A stretch of 64,000 bases of DNA from Asaia sp. W19 (GCF_003994335.1 NZ_PNQZ01000047.1:22541-86540), one strand, 5' to 3'. Positions 43,699 through 55,064 are shown, counted from the stretch's first letter. Made by a program: numbers and translations. Notes: a model not told the origin generated them from the letters alone.

Positions 43699-45129
43699 TC
43701 AGGCGACGAGGCGCCCATCCTTGTCGACCAGTTCGATCGGATAATCACCGGTGAAACAGGCATCGCAATAGCGTCCCTGGGCGCCTGTGCGGCCATCATG
43801 ACCGAGCGCGCGGTAGAGGCCGTCAAAGGAAATGAAGGCCAGGCTGTCCACCCCGATGGCCTCGGCCATCTTTTCGATTGTGTGCGTGGCGGCGAGCAAC
43901 TGGCTCTCTTCGGGTGTGTCGATCCCGTAGAAGCAGGGATGCTTGGTGGGCGGGCTGCTGATGCGCATATGCACCTCGGTCGCCCCGGCCGCGCGGACCA
44001 TATCCACGATCTTGCGAGACGTTGTGCCACGTACGATCGAATCATCCACCAGTACGACCCGCTTGCCCTTCAGAACGGGCGTATTGGCAGAGTGCTTCAT
44101 GCGCACACCGAGATTACGGATCTGATCCGTTGGCTCGATGAACGTCCGTCCGACATAGTGATTGCGGATGATCCCCATCTCAAACGGAATGCCGCTCTCG
44201 GCAGCGAAGCCCATGGCTGACGGTACGCCGGAATCAGGGACCGGGACGATCACGTCAGCTTCGACGCCGCTCTCACGTGCCAGTTCGACACCGATCTGCT
44301 TGCGTGCATCATAGACCGAGTGGTCCTCGAGGATCGAGTCAGGGCGGGCGAAGTAGATATATTCGAACACGCAAAAGCGCGGGCTGGTCTGGGCGAAGGG
44401 GCGCATCGAGCGGATGCCGTCATTATCAATGATGACCATCTCGCCCGGCTCGACATTACGGACGAACTCAGCGCCGACGATATCGAGGGCGCAGGTTTCG
44501 CTGGCCAGCATCCAGCCCCCATCGGCCACCCGCCCCAGGATGAGCGGGCGCACGCCCAGAGGATCGCGCAATCCGATCAGAAAGTCAGGGGTCAGGGCCA
44601 CGACCGAATAGGCACCCTTGACCTGTTTCGCGGCATCGACCAGGCGCTCGAGCACCGTGGCATAGAGCGAGATGGCAATGAGATGGACGAACACCTCGGT
44701 ATCGGTCGTGGACTGGAACAGACAGCCACGCTTGACCAGAGCCTGACGCAGCGTGGCGGCATTGGTCAGATTGCCGTTATGCGCCACCGCCAGACCGCCG
44801 AACTCAAAATCGGCATAGAGTGGCTGAACGTTGCGCAGAAGTGTGCCGCCCGTGGTCGCATAACGGTTATGCCCAATGGCACCGCTGCCCCTGAGTGTGT
44901 TCATGACGCGCGCATCGCTGAACACATCGCCAACCAGACCCAGTCCCTTGTGCTGACAAAATCTTTCGCCGTCGTGACTGACGATACCCGCTGCCTCCTG
45001 ACCGCGATGCTGAAGCGCGTGCAGGCCCAGAGCCGCTAGCGCCGCCGCGTCAGGGGCACCCCAGATACCGACGACACCGCATTCTTCATAAGGGCGGTTC
45101 GAGGGTTCGAGTGTGGCGGGATTCATCAT
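43699..45129 (-). CDS. purF: Amidophosphoribosyltransferase PurF
   Basis: First committed enzyme of purine synthesis: glutamine-PRPP amidotransferase, making 5-phosphoribosylamine. The N-terminal nucleophile Cys is residue 17 in EECGVVGIWG, so a 16-residue propeptide is removed. The glutaminase domain runs to about 235. The PRPP-binding motif VVLVDDSIVRGTTS is near 358 in the phosphoribosyltransferase domain. The 476-residue length is normal. It follows cvpA after 75 bases, the conserved cvpA-purF arrangement. Confidence 0.96.
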   Translation of the reverse strand: MMNPATLEPSNRPYEECGVVGIWGAPDAAALAALGLHALQHRGQEAAGIVSHDGERFCQHKGLGLVGDVFSDARVMNTLRGSGAIGHNRYATTGGTLLRNVQPLYADFEFGGLAVAHNGNLTNAATLRQALVKRGCLFQSTTDTEVFVHLIAISLYATVLERLVDAAKQVKGAYSVVALTPDFLIGLRDPLGVRPLILGRVADGGWMLASETCALDIVGAEFVRNVEPGEMVIIDNDGIRSMRPFAQTSPRFCVFEYIYFARPDSILEDHSVYDARKQIGVELARESGVEADVIVPVPDSGVPSAMGFAAESGIPFEMGIIRNHYVGRTFIEPTDQIRNLGVRMKHSANTPVLKGKRVVLVDDSIVRGTTSRKIVDMVRAAGATEVHMRISSPPTKHPCFYGIDTPEESQLLAATHTIEKMAEAIGVDSLAFISFDGLYRALGHDGRTGAQGRYCDACFTGDYPIELVDKDGRLVA

Positions 45130-45204
45130 CGGGCGGCGCTCCTTGGCAGGGTCACACTGGGTGTTCGAGGCGGGCGTGCGAGACAGATCATCGGGGCGAC
45201 CCGA

Positions 45205-45732
45205 TCAGAAGGCAGCCTCATGGCCTGTTGCGGGCGGCATGGCAAGATGAAGTTGCGGGAAATATGGCATGAGTTCCTGTGCCAGGTGCACCCCCGCCAC
45301 GATGTAGGGGCCCGACTGGCTCCCCGCAATGAGGGAATGCGCCATACTTGCCCCGGCGATCGAGACGACCAGAAGGTACAGCACGACCAGCAGGATATAG
45401 CCGCGTGCAAACCCGAAGAAGAAGCCGAGAAGCTTGTCGGTTCCCCCCACAAGGACACTGCGCAACCCGGTCGCGAAGCGCTGGGCCACGGTGGAGAGTA
45501 TCAGAACGAGCACGATAAAGGCGACGATATAGGCAAGCGCGGATGCCGCTAACGGGTCACTCACCTTCTGGGAGATCCAGGGCAGGATCAGTGGTGCGAT
45601 GCGTGCGGCCAGGATGAAGCTTCCCACCCAGGCGGCCAGACTGAAAACTTCCTTTGCAAAGCCTCTTGCCGCGCCCCAGAGCGCAGAGACGAGCAGGATG
45701 AAGAGGGCGGCAATATCGGCAGAATGTTCCAT
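45205..45732 (-). CDS. cvpA: CvpA family membrane protein
   Basis: A 175-residue inner-membrane protein with four hydrophobic segments (near 5-25, 28-50, 62-85 and 102-125). The block GAARGFAKEVFSLAAWVGSF (near 20-40) and GFFFGFARGYILLVVLYLLV (near 105-125) are characteristic of CvpA. CvpA is needed for colicin V production and biofilm traits in other bacteria, but the molecular role is not settled. It sits directly upstream of purF, as in many proteobacteria. Confidence 0.88.
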   Translation of the reverse strand: MEHSADIAALFILLVSALWGAARGFAKEVFSLAAWVGSFILAARIAPLILPWISQKVSDPLAASALAYIVAFIVLVLILSTVAQRFATGLRSVLVGGTDKLLGFFFGFARGYILLVVLYLLVVSIAGASMAHSLIAGSQSGPYIVAGVHLAQELMPYFPQLHLAMPPATGHEAAF

Positions 45733-45755
45733 GAAGCGCGTCGAATTCCGCTCGA

Positions 45756-46196
45756 TCAGGGGAGTTTCGTCGAGGAAGGCCGCCAGAACCGGCGAGCCGT
45801 ATCGACGCTGGACGGTATGTCCCGGTTGATCTGGTTCAGCAAGTTACCCAGCTGCACACGGTGGTCGATCTCGCGCCAGACGGCTTGCGGGTCAATCCCT
45901 CTGGATGCCCAGAGCCGGATGAGCGCATCCAGGAACGCGGCGCTCTGTTCGACGAGGTCCTCCCTCTGATCGAGGCTGTAAAAGCTGGTGCAGCGGACGA
46001 TGGCATGGGCGAGGTCACGTCTCAGCGTATCGTCGGGGACGGTGACAGGAGAAGGTCTGGGCGCATCGGATCCGCGCTTCTTGCGTCCTTTGCCACGTGA
46101 GGCCGGTTTGGTGAGTGCGCGCTCGTTCCCCTCTCCTGTCGAATGGAGCGTGATGAGTCTGTCAATGATATGGGGGTGAGCCAAGGGCGCCTTCAT
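45756..46196 (-). CDS. Hypothetical protein upstream of cvpA
   Basis: I do not recognise a family with confidence. From the ATG at 46196 the protein has 146 residues: a basic, Lys/Arg-rich and probably disordered part (about 28-50, SRGKGRKKRGSDAPRP) and a helical C-terminal part. The segment AAFLDALIRLWASRGIDPQAVWREIDHR resembles the last helices of the HisE/MazG fold, but the acidic metal-binding motif of that fold is not obvious. It ends 23 bases before cvpA, so it is probably in the cvpA-purF operon. Confidence 0.6.
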   Translation of the reverse strand: MKAPLAHPHIIDRLITLHSTGEGNERALTKPASRGKGRKKRGSDAPRPSPVTVPDDTLRRDLAHAIVRCTSFYSLDQREDLVEQSAAFLDALIRLWASRGIDPQAVWREIDHRVQLGNLLNQINRDIPSSVDTARRFWRPSSTKLP

Positions 46197-46274
46197 GCAA
46201 CCGGCATATGGATCAGATCGGGCAATCGTCAATCAAATCCGAGGGGTCGGCATCAATTTGATGATGATTAACCC

Positions 46275-46604
46275 TTAATGCATGACCGAGCGTGAGAAAA
46301 CATTCACGATCACCACACCCACGATGATCAGGCTCAGGCCAATCAGCGCAGGCATATCCAGCGCCTGCTTGAACTTGACCCAGCTTATGGCCGAGATGAG
46401 GACAATCCCGACGCCGGACCAGATGGCATAGGCAATGCCGGTGGGCATGGTCCGCAGGGTGAAGGAGAGCGCGTAGAAGGAAATGCAATAGCCAAGAACG
46501 CTGAGCATACCCGGGACGGGGCGCGTAAAGCTGTCCGACATCTTGAGCAAGGTGGTCGCGAAGACCTCGGACAAAATTGCGATCAGGAGACAGATATAGG
46601 TCAT
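46275..46604 (-). CDS. SMR-family multidrug efflux protein (EmrE-like)
   Basis: Small multidrug-resistance transporter of 109 residues with four transmembrane helices. The essential membrane Glu is in AILSEVFATTLLK near residue 13, and YAIWSGVGIVLISAISWV near 59-76 is the helix 3 signature. I chose the ATG at 46604; an upstream in-frame start at 46742 would add an unrelated basic leader. It acts as a homodimeric proton/cation antiporter, expelling quaternary ammonium compounds or guanidinium. Which subtype it is cannot be told by eye. Confidence 0.88.
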   Translation of the reverse strand: MTYICLLIAILSEVFATTLLKMSDSFTRPVPGMLSVLGYCISFYALSFTLRTMPTGIAYAIWSGVGIVLISAISWVKFKQALDMPALIGLSLIIVGVVIVNVFSRSVMH

Positions 46605-46740
46605 GCGCCCTCTTGGTCTTGTTCGGCTTCCCTTATCCCAGGCACAGGGACCTGTCACGCCTGCTTCCGTTTCCCTCCGGGCGCCTTGATGATGCGAGTA
46701 GAGACGTACCCTGAGCAATCTGGTTCGAAGCGGGATGCGC

Positions 46741-46772
46741 AAAGGCCGCAGCGCCCCGACGCTGCGGCCTTT
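46741..46772 (-). terminator. Strong hairpin terminator after thiC
   Basis: AAAGGCCGCAGCG (46741-46753) and CGCTGCGGCCTTT (46760-46772) form a 13-base perfect stem with a 6-base loop. On the minus strand it lies just downstream of thiC, and its T-rich end suits intrinsic termination of the thiC message. Confidence 0.8.
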
Positions 46773-46821
46773 ATCAAAACGAGTTCGGCTCCGGTAAGGG
46801 AAGGTGAAAAGGCAACCTATG

Positions 46822-48717
<1,896 letters not shown>

Positions 48718-48783
48718 TTATGTCCGACAGCGCAAGAGCAGGATGAACGGGGTCACAGATCGGGACTTGGCCGCTCACACCAA

Positions 48784-48898
48784 TCCCTACGCCGGTACGA
48801 ACCGGATCAGGTTCTCCGCCCACATGCCGGGGCGAAAGGGTCGCTGCGCTGCGGGGAACCCGCCATCAGCCTCTCAGCCTCTTGTCGAGGCCCCCCCT
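48784..48898 (-). ncRNA. TPP riboswitch (THI element) controlling thiC
   Basis: On the minus strand the leader reads GGGGGGCC, then GAGGCTGAGAGG, later GACCCTTT and finally GAACCTGATCCGG followed by CCGGCGTAGGGA. These are the conserved P1, CTGAGA, ACCCTT and GAACCTGAT elements of the thiamine pyrophosphate aptamer in the right order. Between its end and thiC are 87 bases for an expression platform, in which TPP binding probably hides the ribosome site. Confidence 0.93.
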
Positions 48899-49016
48899 GG
48901 TATGGCGCGAGTGTTGCGGCCTCACGGGCCGGGTGTCAATCGGAATTCGAGATCAGGGCTGTCAGACCCGCGTATCGACGACGTCAACGCCCCTGCCCCG
49001 CTTGTTGCGGCGAAGT

Positions 49017-49265
49017 TCAGGCGCGCAGACGGCTTGCCCGTCCGGTCATGGGTTTGAGCTGGCCAATCTCCTGGTCGTGACGGCTGAGCCCAGCCGGCGT
49101 GATGTGAAATCGGCCATCTGTGCCAAGGGAGACGAAGCCCATGGCCTGAAGACGCTCCAGGCATGGCTGGTCGCGCAACCCCTGTGGGCGACCGATCCCC
49201 TCGCAGAGCAGGGTGCGGTGCAGGGTCGAGCGACAGCAGGTTTCGAGATAGGGTTCATCCCACAT
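49017..49265 (-). CDS. Small hypothetical protein
   Basis: An 82-residue protein with no family I can name. Its middle section CLERLQAMGFVSLGTDGRFHITPAGLSRHD reads like a winged-helix wing and recognition helix. It lies on the same strand as thiC and upstream of the riboswitch, with no obvious operon link. It could be a small regulator; a spurious reading frame is possible. Confidence 0.5.
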   Translation of the reverse strand: MWDEPYLETCCRSTLHRTLLCEGIGRPQGLRDQPCLERLQAMGFVSLGTDGRFHITPAGLSRHDQEIGQLKPMTGRASRLRA

Positions 49266-49522
49266 GATGGCCTCTCAGGTCGTCCAACGGCGTGAGCAGG
49301 TCGCTCGCGCCCGTCTTTTCACGATTGGCGGCGCGGAGCAACCGAAGAACGCGATATGGCGCTGTGGTAGCGAGGCCCAAAACCGCTGGCATGTCGGGTG
49401 ATGCCGCCCGCCTCCCGCCAACTCGTGGAAACTGTAGAAGAGGTGATCGTGGCACCAGGGGGTCGCTCCTGAGCGTGAGCGCGGTATAAAGAGCGCGATT
49501 GCGTTCAAACCCGGGTAGTCCC

Positions 49523-50596
49523 ATGACTTTTTCTCCCTTTTCGACCCTCGCGACCCGCCTGATCCACGGTCTCGATCCTGAACACGCTCATGAGGCGGCA
49601 ATCGAGGCATTGGCGCTCGGTATGGGGCCAACCGCACCAAGGGATGTGCCCGCGTTAAGCACACGCTGCATGGGGTTACGCTTTCCGAACCCCGTGGGTA
49701 TGGCCGCGGGATTCGACAAGAACGCCCGTATACCGATGGCTCTGGCCCGTATGGGGTTTGGCCATGTCGAGTGCGGCACTGTTACACCGCGCCCACAGGA
49801 GGGGAATCCAAAGCCAAGGCTTTTCCGCCTGACTGAAGACCGGGCGATCATCAATCGGATGGGGTTCAACGGGGACGGTATCGACGCCTTCGTGACCCGG
49901 CTGACGCGTTTTCGCCAGCTTCAGGCAACACGCAGCGCAGCGCTTCGGCGCGTGCCCATCGGGGCCAATCTGGGGATCAACAAGCTCGGCGCGCAGCCTC
50001 TCGAAGATTACCCCTACCTCGTTTCGCGCGTGTCTGAACTGGCTGATTACATTACCATCAACCTGTCATCGCCCAACACGCCAGGGCTTCGCGACCTGCA
50101 AACCGCGCGAACCCTGAGCGATATTCTGGGTGCGATCCGCGCCCGAAATCCTGGTCACCCGCCGCTCGCAGTCAAGCTTGCGCCCGATCTTGATCCGGCT
50201 GCACTGCCCGACATCGTCGAGGCGGCGATCGAAGGTGGCGTCGCGGGGCTGATCGTCAGCAACACGACGATCAGTCGCCCCTATTCATTGAGCGACGCGC
50301 AAGCTGGTGAAAGCGGTGGCCTCTCCGGTAGGCCGCTCACGCAACTTGCCCTCATGATGCTGCGTCGGGTCGTGTCTTTGGTCGCCCGGCGCGCGGCCGT
50401 GATCTCCTGCGGGGGGATCGAGAGCGGCTTCGACGTTTTCGAACGCCTGCGTGGCGGCGCGGATATGGTGCAGATCTATACCGCGCTCATCTATCAAGGC
50501 CCCGGACTGGCGCAGAAAATCAAGAAGGAACTTCTGACCGAGCTTTACCGCACCGGTTATGAGTCGATCACAGATCTTCGTCAGGCAGAATTCTGA
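49523..50596 (+). CDS. pyrD: Dihydroorotate dehydrogenase, class 2 (quinone)
   Basis: Membrane-associated FMN enzyme oxidising dihydroorotate to orotate in pyrimidine synthesis, passing electrons to quinone. The N-terminal helical extension (about 1-45) marks class 2. FMN and substrate motifs are GMAAGFDKNARIP near 63, NRMGFNGDG near 112, INLSSPNTPGLRDLQ near 178, and VISCGGIESG near 292. I chose the ATG at 49523. The 257 bases before it, back to the small hypothetical gene, hold no supported gene. Confidence 0.94.
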   Translation: MTFSPFSTLATRLIHGLDPEHAHEAAIEALALGMGPTAPRDVPALSTRCMGLRFPNPVGMAAGFDKNARIPMALARMGFGHVECGTVTPRPQEGNPKPRLFRLTEDRAIINRMGFNGDGIDAFVTRLTRFRQLQATRSAALRRVPIGANLGINKLGAQPLEDYPYLVSRVSELADYITINLSSPNTPGLRDLQTARTLSDILGAIRARNPGHPPLAVKLAPDLDPAALPDIVEAAIEGGVAGLIVSNTTISRPYSLSDAQAGESGGLSGRPLTQLALMMLRRVVSLVARRAAVISCGGIESGFDVFERLRGGADMVQIYTALIYQGPGLAQKIKKELLTELYRTGYESITDLRQAEF

Positions 50597-50722
50597 ACAA
50601 GGGCGGGCATCTGTCCAGTCGGGGTGGAAGACGCGTCGAGCGGAAGGGAAAACCCTTGCTTCTCCAACTCGTTCATTCCCGAGATCCAGGTTCTAAAAGG
50701 CATAGAGGAGGCACAAACCGCG

Positions 50723-53095
50723 ATGCCAGTATTCATGAGACGCTCCGGTCTCACCGTTATTCTCGGGGGCCTGTTTGCCCTGATTCTTTCCATCGCGCCT
50801 CCTGTCGCCATGGCAGCGCCTGCCGGAACCGCCCCAAACGGTGCCGCAGGGCCGCTCGTCCCTTCGGCCGCGGATGGCTATGGCTGGACGACGGTCTCGG
50901 GAACGCTGAATCGCCAGATTGCTACCGCCCAGAACCAGCTCAAATACATTTATGGCCAGCTGAACCGCACGGATATCGTGCTCGGGAGTGAGACCCTTTC
51001 CGAGCTTTCGGACCAGGTCGATGCGATCACGTCGATCGCGCAATCCATCCAGACACAGGCGGCGTCCTATCAGACCGTTTATGAGAGCTATCTGGACATT
51101 GTTGGTGCCAAGGCCGATGGGGAAAGTCAGGCGATCGTCACACAGCGGGCGCATTTGCAAGCTGTACTGCAGGACATCAAATCCACGGTGACACAGGGGC
51201 GTCTGCTCGGCTTGCAGGCCAAGCAGGTGCAGCTGGAGGTCCAGCGACGCGGTACCGTCAGCCAGCAGGAGCTGCTGTCAGAGCGTATTGCTTCCCCCCT
51301 GACGCTCACTTTCTGGCGCAATCTTTATGCCGAAGGGCCGGCCCTGCGCCTTACCCTCGCCCCACCGGTCAATAATGGCTATGCGGGCGTTCTGTATCAC
51401 TGGCCCTTTCTCGTCGGCGCGCTCATCGGCGCGTTTCTGCTGACGGCCCTGCTTGCACGTCCCGCGTACTGGCTGTTTCGCCAGCTCGAAGGCAACATCG
51501 TGCGCCGTTTCACGGGCGACATTCTCTCCGAGCATCATCGATCCTTCATTCCGGTTGCGATGTCCGGGATCGTCTGTGGCTTCGTCATGTTTCTGGTGTG
51601 GGAAATTCTCGCCGGCCTCTTTTCGCTCGATGAGGGGCGTAGCCCGCTCTTCATGAACAGTGTCGCGGGGATTATGCCGCTTTGCGGGTTCATCCTCGGC
51701 GCGGGCCTCCCTGCCCTGAGCCGAGCGACAGCCGTGGACGGAGCAGATCAGCGCGCCGCACGCGCACTCTGGGGCGTGGATTGGTGTATGGCGGTGATCG
51801 TCCTACTCCAGACAATTTTCATCACCATTGGTATGGAGAATGCATTCCCGGTCACGGCGCGTCGTCTGATCGAGGCAATCTTCACCCTCGCTGTGACGCT
51901 CCTTTTCGTCGGTATGTGTCGCCGTCTCACGCGACGCACCGATGCGCGCCTGGCGCCGGCCGTCTATGGTATCGGCTGCCTCGTCATGGCCGTAACCTGG
52001 ATTGCGATCGCGCTTGGGTTCCTGGCTTTCGCCTTCGCCGTTGCCGTATGGTCGGTGGCGCTCTCGGTCAGCTTCGCAACACTGTTCCTGATCTCGCTTG
52101 CAACGAAGGAGTTTACGGCGCGGAATTTCTCGACCGCGTCACTTGTCTCCCGCCGCCTGTCACGCCTGGGGGTTCACTCCAACCGCGTTGCTCAGTTTGG
52201 CGTGTTGTTGTCTGGTGTCATCAACATTGCCCTGATCATCGTGTTTGTTGCTGTCTGCCTCTCGGAGGGGAGTCTCGATATCCCGGTGGTGGCAGACAAG
52301 GTCAACGGGCTGTTTGTTGGTCAGACCATCAACGGTGTGCAGTTCTCGCTCAATACGGCGGTATTTTGCATCGTTATCCTGCTCGTTGCCTATTACGCGA
52401 TCCGCGCTTTCAGCCAATGGCTTGAATCACGCCTCTTCCCGACGACAAATCTCGATATCGGCGCACGGACGTCGATCCTGAACATTTTCAACTACGTAGC
52501 CTGGATTGCCGTGTTTCTGATGGTGCTCTCCGAAGCCGGGGTAACGGTGAAGAACCTTACCTGGGTGGTTAGCGCGCTGTCGGTGGGCATCGGCTTCGGC
52601 CTCCAGGCGATTGTGCAGAACTTTGTTTCCGGCGTTATCCTTCTCGCTGAGCGCCCGATCCGTGTGGGTGATCTGATCGAGCTCGGTTCAATCAAGGGAG
52701 ATGTGAAGCGGATCAGCGTTCGATCCACCGAGATCGGACTCGGAGACGGATCGACCATGATCGTTCCGAATTCCCAATTCATTACCTCGGCGGTGCGTAA
52801 TGCGACGCTCGGAACCTCGCTGAGTGCGGCCTCGGCAACCGTGACAATCTCACCTCGTGCCGACGCGACGAAGGCGCAGCTGGCTCTGATGAATATGATG
52901 AAGCAGCGCGAGGATATTCTTCAGGACCCCGCCCCCGGCGTCGCAATTTCTGCCATCACGGATACCGGTATCACGCTGGCGCTCTCGGCCAAGGTATCTT
53001 CTGTCCGTGATGTTGGCGGCGTGACGAACGCCATCATGTTGGACGCTTATCGCGTATTGCAGGAATCGGGATTGGAATTGGGCAAGCCGTCCTAA
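50723..53095 (+). CDS. Mechanosensitive channel of the MscS superfamily with DUF3772 domain
   Basis: A large MscS-type channel, 790 residues from ATG 50723 (GAGGAGG ribosome site 11 bases upstream). A signal peptide (to about residue 37, ending VAMAAP) precedes a periplasmic helical domain of DUF3772 type (about 55-195). Then come several hydrophobic helices from 220 to 620, and the MscS core: pore helix TWVVSALSVGIGFGLQAIVQNFVSG (listed in two parts, near 612-636) and the beta domain ERPIRVGDLIELGSIKGDV. It protects against osmotic downshock. A strong terminator follows immediately. Confidence 0.88.
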   Translation: MPVFMRRSGLTVILGGLFALILSIAPPVAMAAPAGTAPNGAAGPLVPSAADGYGWTTVSGTLNRQIATAQNQLKYIYGQLNRTDIVLGSETLSELSDQVDAITSIAQSIQTQAASYQTVYESYLDIVGAKADGESQAIVTQRAHLQAVLQDIKSTVTQGRLLGLQAKQVQLEVQRRGTVSQQELLSERIASPLTLTFWRNLYAEGPALRLTLAPPVNNGYAGVLYHWPFLVGALIGAFLLTALLARPAYWLFRQLEGNIVRRFTGDILSEHHRSFIPVAMSGIVCGFVMFLVWEILAGLFSLDEGRSPLFMNSVAGIMPLCGFILGAGLPALSRATAVDGADQRAARALWGVDWCMAVIVLLQTIFITIGMENAFPVTARRLIEAIFTLAVTLLFVGMCRRLTRRTDARLAPAVYGIGCLVMAVTWIAIALGFLAFAFAVAVWSVALSVSFATLFLISLATKEFTARNFSTASLVSRRLSRLGVHSNRVAQFGVLLSGVINIALIIVFVAVCLSEGSLDIPVVADKVNGLFVGQTINGVQFSLNTAVFCIVILLVAYYAIRAFSQWLESRLFPTTNLDIGARTSILNIFNYVAWIAVFLMVLSEAGVTVKNLTWVVSALSVGIGFGLQAIVQNFVSGVILLAERPIRVGDLIELGSIKGDVKRISVRSTEIGLGDGSTMIVPNSQFITSAVRNATLGTSLSAASATVTISPRADATKAQLALMNMMKQREDILQDPAPGVAISAITDTGITLALSAKVSSVRDVGGVTNAIMLDAYRVLQESGLELGKPS

Positions 53096-53110
53096 AGGCG
53101 CACGAGGACA

Positions 53111-53144
53111 AAAAAGGCGGGAGACTTGTCTCCCGCCTTTTTTT
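53111..53144. terminator. Bidirectional intrinsic terminator
   Basis: AAAGGCGGGAGA (53113-53124), loop CTTG, TCTCCCGCCTTT (53129-53140), then TTTT. A 12-base perfect stem with A-run and T-run on opposite sides, between convergent mscS-like and ubi-like genes. It can terminate both. Confidence 0.9.
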
Positions 53145-53172
53145 CGCCCTGTGTTTCCAAGCCACCCCGCAA

Positions 53173-54381
53173 TCAGGCGGTATGGCTACGATCCATCAGA
53201 AAGCCGGTGACCATGGATTTGAGCGGGGCAAGACGATCGGCAAAGGCCAGTCCGGCCTTGCGAAGGGCGAGGGTCGGTCGGGCGTCATGCGTGTACAGCG
53301 TCGCGATCCCGTTCGTCGCCGCGAAAAGAGGTGCGGTGGCCCGACGATGACGACGTTCGAACGCGCGCAGGGCTGAGGCACTTCCTGGATCGGCATCGGC
53401 ACGGGCAATTTCCTCGCAGAGGATCGCCTGTCCCTTGAGACCGAGATTGAACCCATGCGCCGTGATGGGATGCATTCCGACGGCCGCGTCACCGATTAGC
53501 GCGAGGCGCGTCGTCTGGAAGCGATGGGCGAATACGGTTTTAAGGGGGTACGTGACCCGATCGCTCTCAACACTCATCTGGCCCATGCGTGCCTGGGTCC
53601 GGCGGGTGATATCGGCGCTGAACGTGGCCGTGTCCATTGCCTTGAGGACTGCGATCTCTTCCGGGTCCAATGTCAGAACGAGGGATGACAGATGACCCGG
53701 CTGGCCGTCATCTGCCACAGGCAAGAGTGCGATAGTCTGGCCTTCGTCGAACCATTGAAGCGCCACGCCCTCATGTGGGAGCGGGTGGCGCATACGGCAA
53801 ACCATGATCTGTTTGCCGAAATCATGCACGAGCGCGCCGATACCGCGCGACTGTCGGATTTGGGAAAACCGCCCATCGGCTGCCACGAGCAAGGCGCTTT
53901 CGAGCAAGGTGCCGTCATCGAGCAGGATGCGGGCAACATCGCTGTTACCCGAACTACTGACGACTTTTTTGCCTGCAAGCACCGTGATGCGCGGTTCCTG
54001 ACGCACGGCGTCGTGCAGGGCGGTGCGGATCAGATGGTTGGGAACGAGGTAACCGAGCGCATCGCTCGACCCTTCCGGTGCTCTGAAAAGCAGTGCTCCG
54101 GCCTCGTTCGGGGGTACGTCCTGTCCCGTCTCGATACGGGCAGTGCGCAGTGGCGAGATTGCCCCCTCGGGGATACGCGACCAGATATCGTGGCTGTCCA
54201 GCCAGTCGCGCGAATGATGGGTGAGTGCAATTTCGCGCCCATCGAAAGAAGGGGCAGCGAGCACGCGATCAGGTGCGGGATCGGTGACCGTCACACGCCA
54301 GCCCCGCTCGGCAAGGGAAAGGGCGCAGGCGAGCCCCGCGGGACCAGCGCCAGCAATCGTGATGTCAGCCTTGGAACTCAC
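53173..54381 (-). CDS. FAD-dependent ubiquinone-biosynthesis hydroxylase (UbiH/UbiF/UbiM family)
   Basis: Aromatic-ring flavin monooxygenase of the UbiH/COQ6 family, 402 residues. The FAD motif GAGPAGLACALSLAERGW is at 11-28, the conserved DG motif occurs as LLVAADGRFSQIR near 165, and the second FAD block LALIGDAAVGMHPITAHGFNLG is near 308-329. It hydroxylates the ubiquinone ring. Without alignment I cannot say whether it is UbiH, UbiF, UbiL or UbiM type. It overlaps the upstream nitroreductase start region by 4 bases, so the two are cotranscribed. Confidence 0.85.
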   Translation of the reverse strand: MSSKADITIAGAGPAGLACALSLAERGWRVTVTDPAPDRVLAAPSFDGREIALTHHSRDWLDSHDIWSRIPEGAISPLRTARIETGQDVPPNEAGALLFRAPEGSSDALGYLVPNHLIRTALHDAVRQEPRITVLAGKKVVSSSGNSDVARILLDDGTLLESALLVAADGRFSQIRQSRGIGALVHDFGKQIMVCRMRHPLPHEGVALQWFDEGQTIALLPVADDGQPGHLSSLVLTLDPEEIAVLKAMDTATFSADITRRTQARMGQMSVESDRVTYPLKTVFAHRFQTTRLALIGDAAVGMHPITAHGFNLGLKGQAILCEEIARADADPGSASALRAFERRHRRATAPLFAATNGIATLYTHDARPTLALRKAGLAFADRLAPLKSMVTGFLMDRSHTA

Positions 54382-54986
54382 TTGTCGGCCTCGAAGCGCA
54401 CGGGTTCGCTTTTCCAGAAGGCCATGTAATCGCTGATATCGGGTCGCTTGCTTCCGTGCACGGGTTTGTCGGGCGTGCCGACGAAAAGGAAGCCCGCAAG
54501 GCGCTGGGCGTCCCCCAGCCCCAAGGCCTCACGGAAACAGGGTTCCTCGGCGAAATCGCTCGAGACCCAGAATCCGCCAAAACCTTCGGCATGCAGGGCG
54601 TTGAGTACATTCATCGCACCAGCGCCCACCGAAAGCTCCTGCTCCTGCACCTGAATCTTGCTTTGAGGATCGAGTGCCATGACCAGAGCAATCGTCATGG
54701 GCATTTCCGAAAAGCGCTGACGCCGCTTGGCGATCTTTTTCTCGGGTACTTCGGGGTCAGCCGAGAGCATGGCCCGCACAACCTGTTCAGCAAACTCCGC
54801 ACGATGCTTGCCCTTGATCACGATATAGCGCCAGGGCCTGATCTTGCCGTGATCGGGCGCGCGCAATCCAGCCGAGAGGATGCGGCCGATCTGCTCCTTG
54901 TCGGGGGCTGGTGCGTTCAGATGATCCGTCGAGGCCCTGGAAAGCAGGACTTCGAGGGCGGGGGACGATACGGGGGAACTGCTCAT
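54378..54986 (-). CDS. Nitroreductase-family flavoprotein (YdjA-like)
   Basis: A 202-residue FMN oxidoreductase. After an N-terminal tail comes LSRASTDHLNAPAPDKEQI (near 15-33) and AGLRAPDHGKIRPWRYIVI near 38-56, the FMN-binding signature of YdjA-type nitroreductases; GAMNVLNALHAEGFGGFWVS near 130 and GFLFVGTPD near 168 complete the fold. I chose the ATG at 54986; the frame stays open to 55352 but that would read antisense through hisB. The physiological substrate is unknown. Confidence 0.85.
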   Translation of the reverse strand: MSSSPVSSPALEVLLSRASTDHLNAPAPDKEQIGRILSAGLRAPDHGKIRPWRYIVIKGKHRAEFAEQVVRAMLSADPEVPEKKIAKRRQRFSEMPMTIALVMALDPQSKIQVQEQELSVGAGAMNVLNALHAEGFGGFWVSSDFAEEPCFREALGLGDAQRLAGFLFVGTPDKPVHGSKRPDISDYMAFWKSEPVRFEADK

Positions 54987-55064
54987 GCTCGATAGATGGC
55001 AAGCTTCCGATCTCTCGCCAAGAGGCCATCGCGTATTCGCGCCGAATAGTTTATGGTTGACCCC

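Noticed and set aside
49255..49524. 89-codon minus-strand frame and a 65-codon plus-strand frame before pyrD
   Set aside because: They overlap each other, have no ribosome site and no family pattern; the gap is better read as leader sequence.
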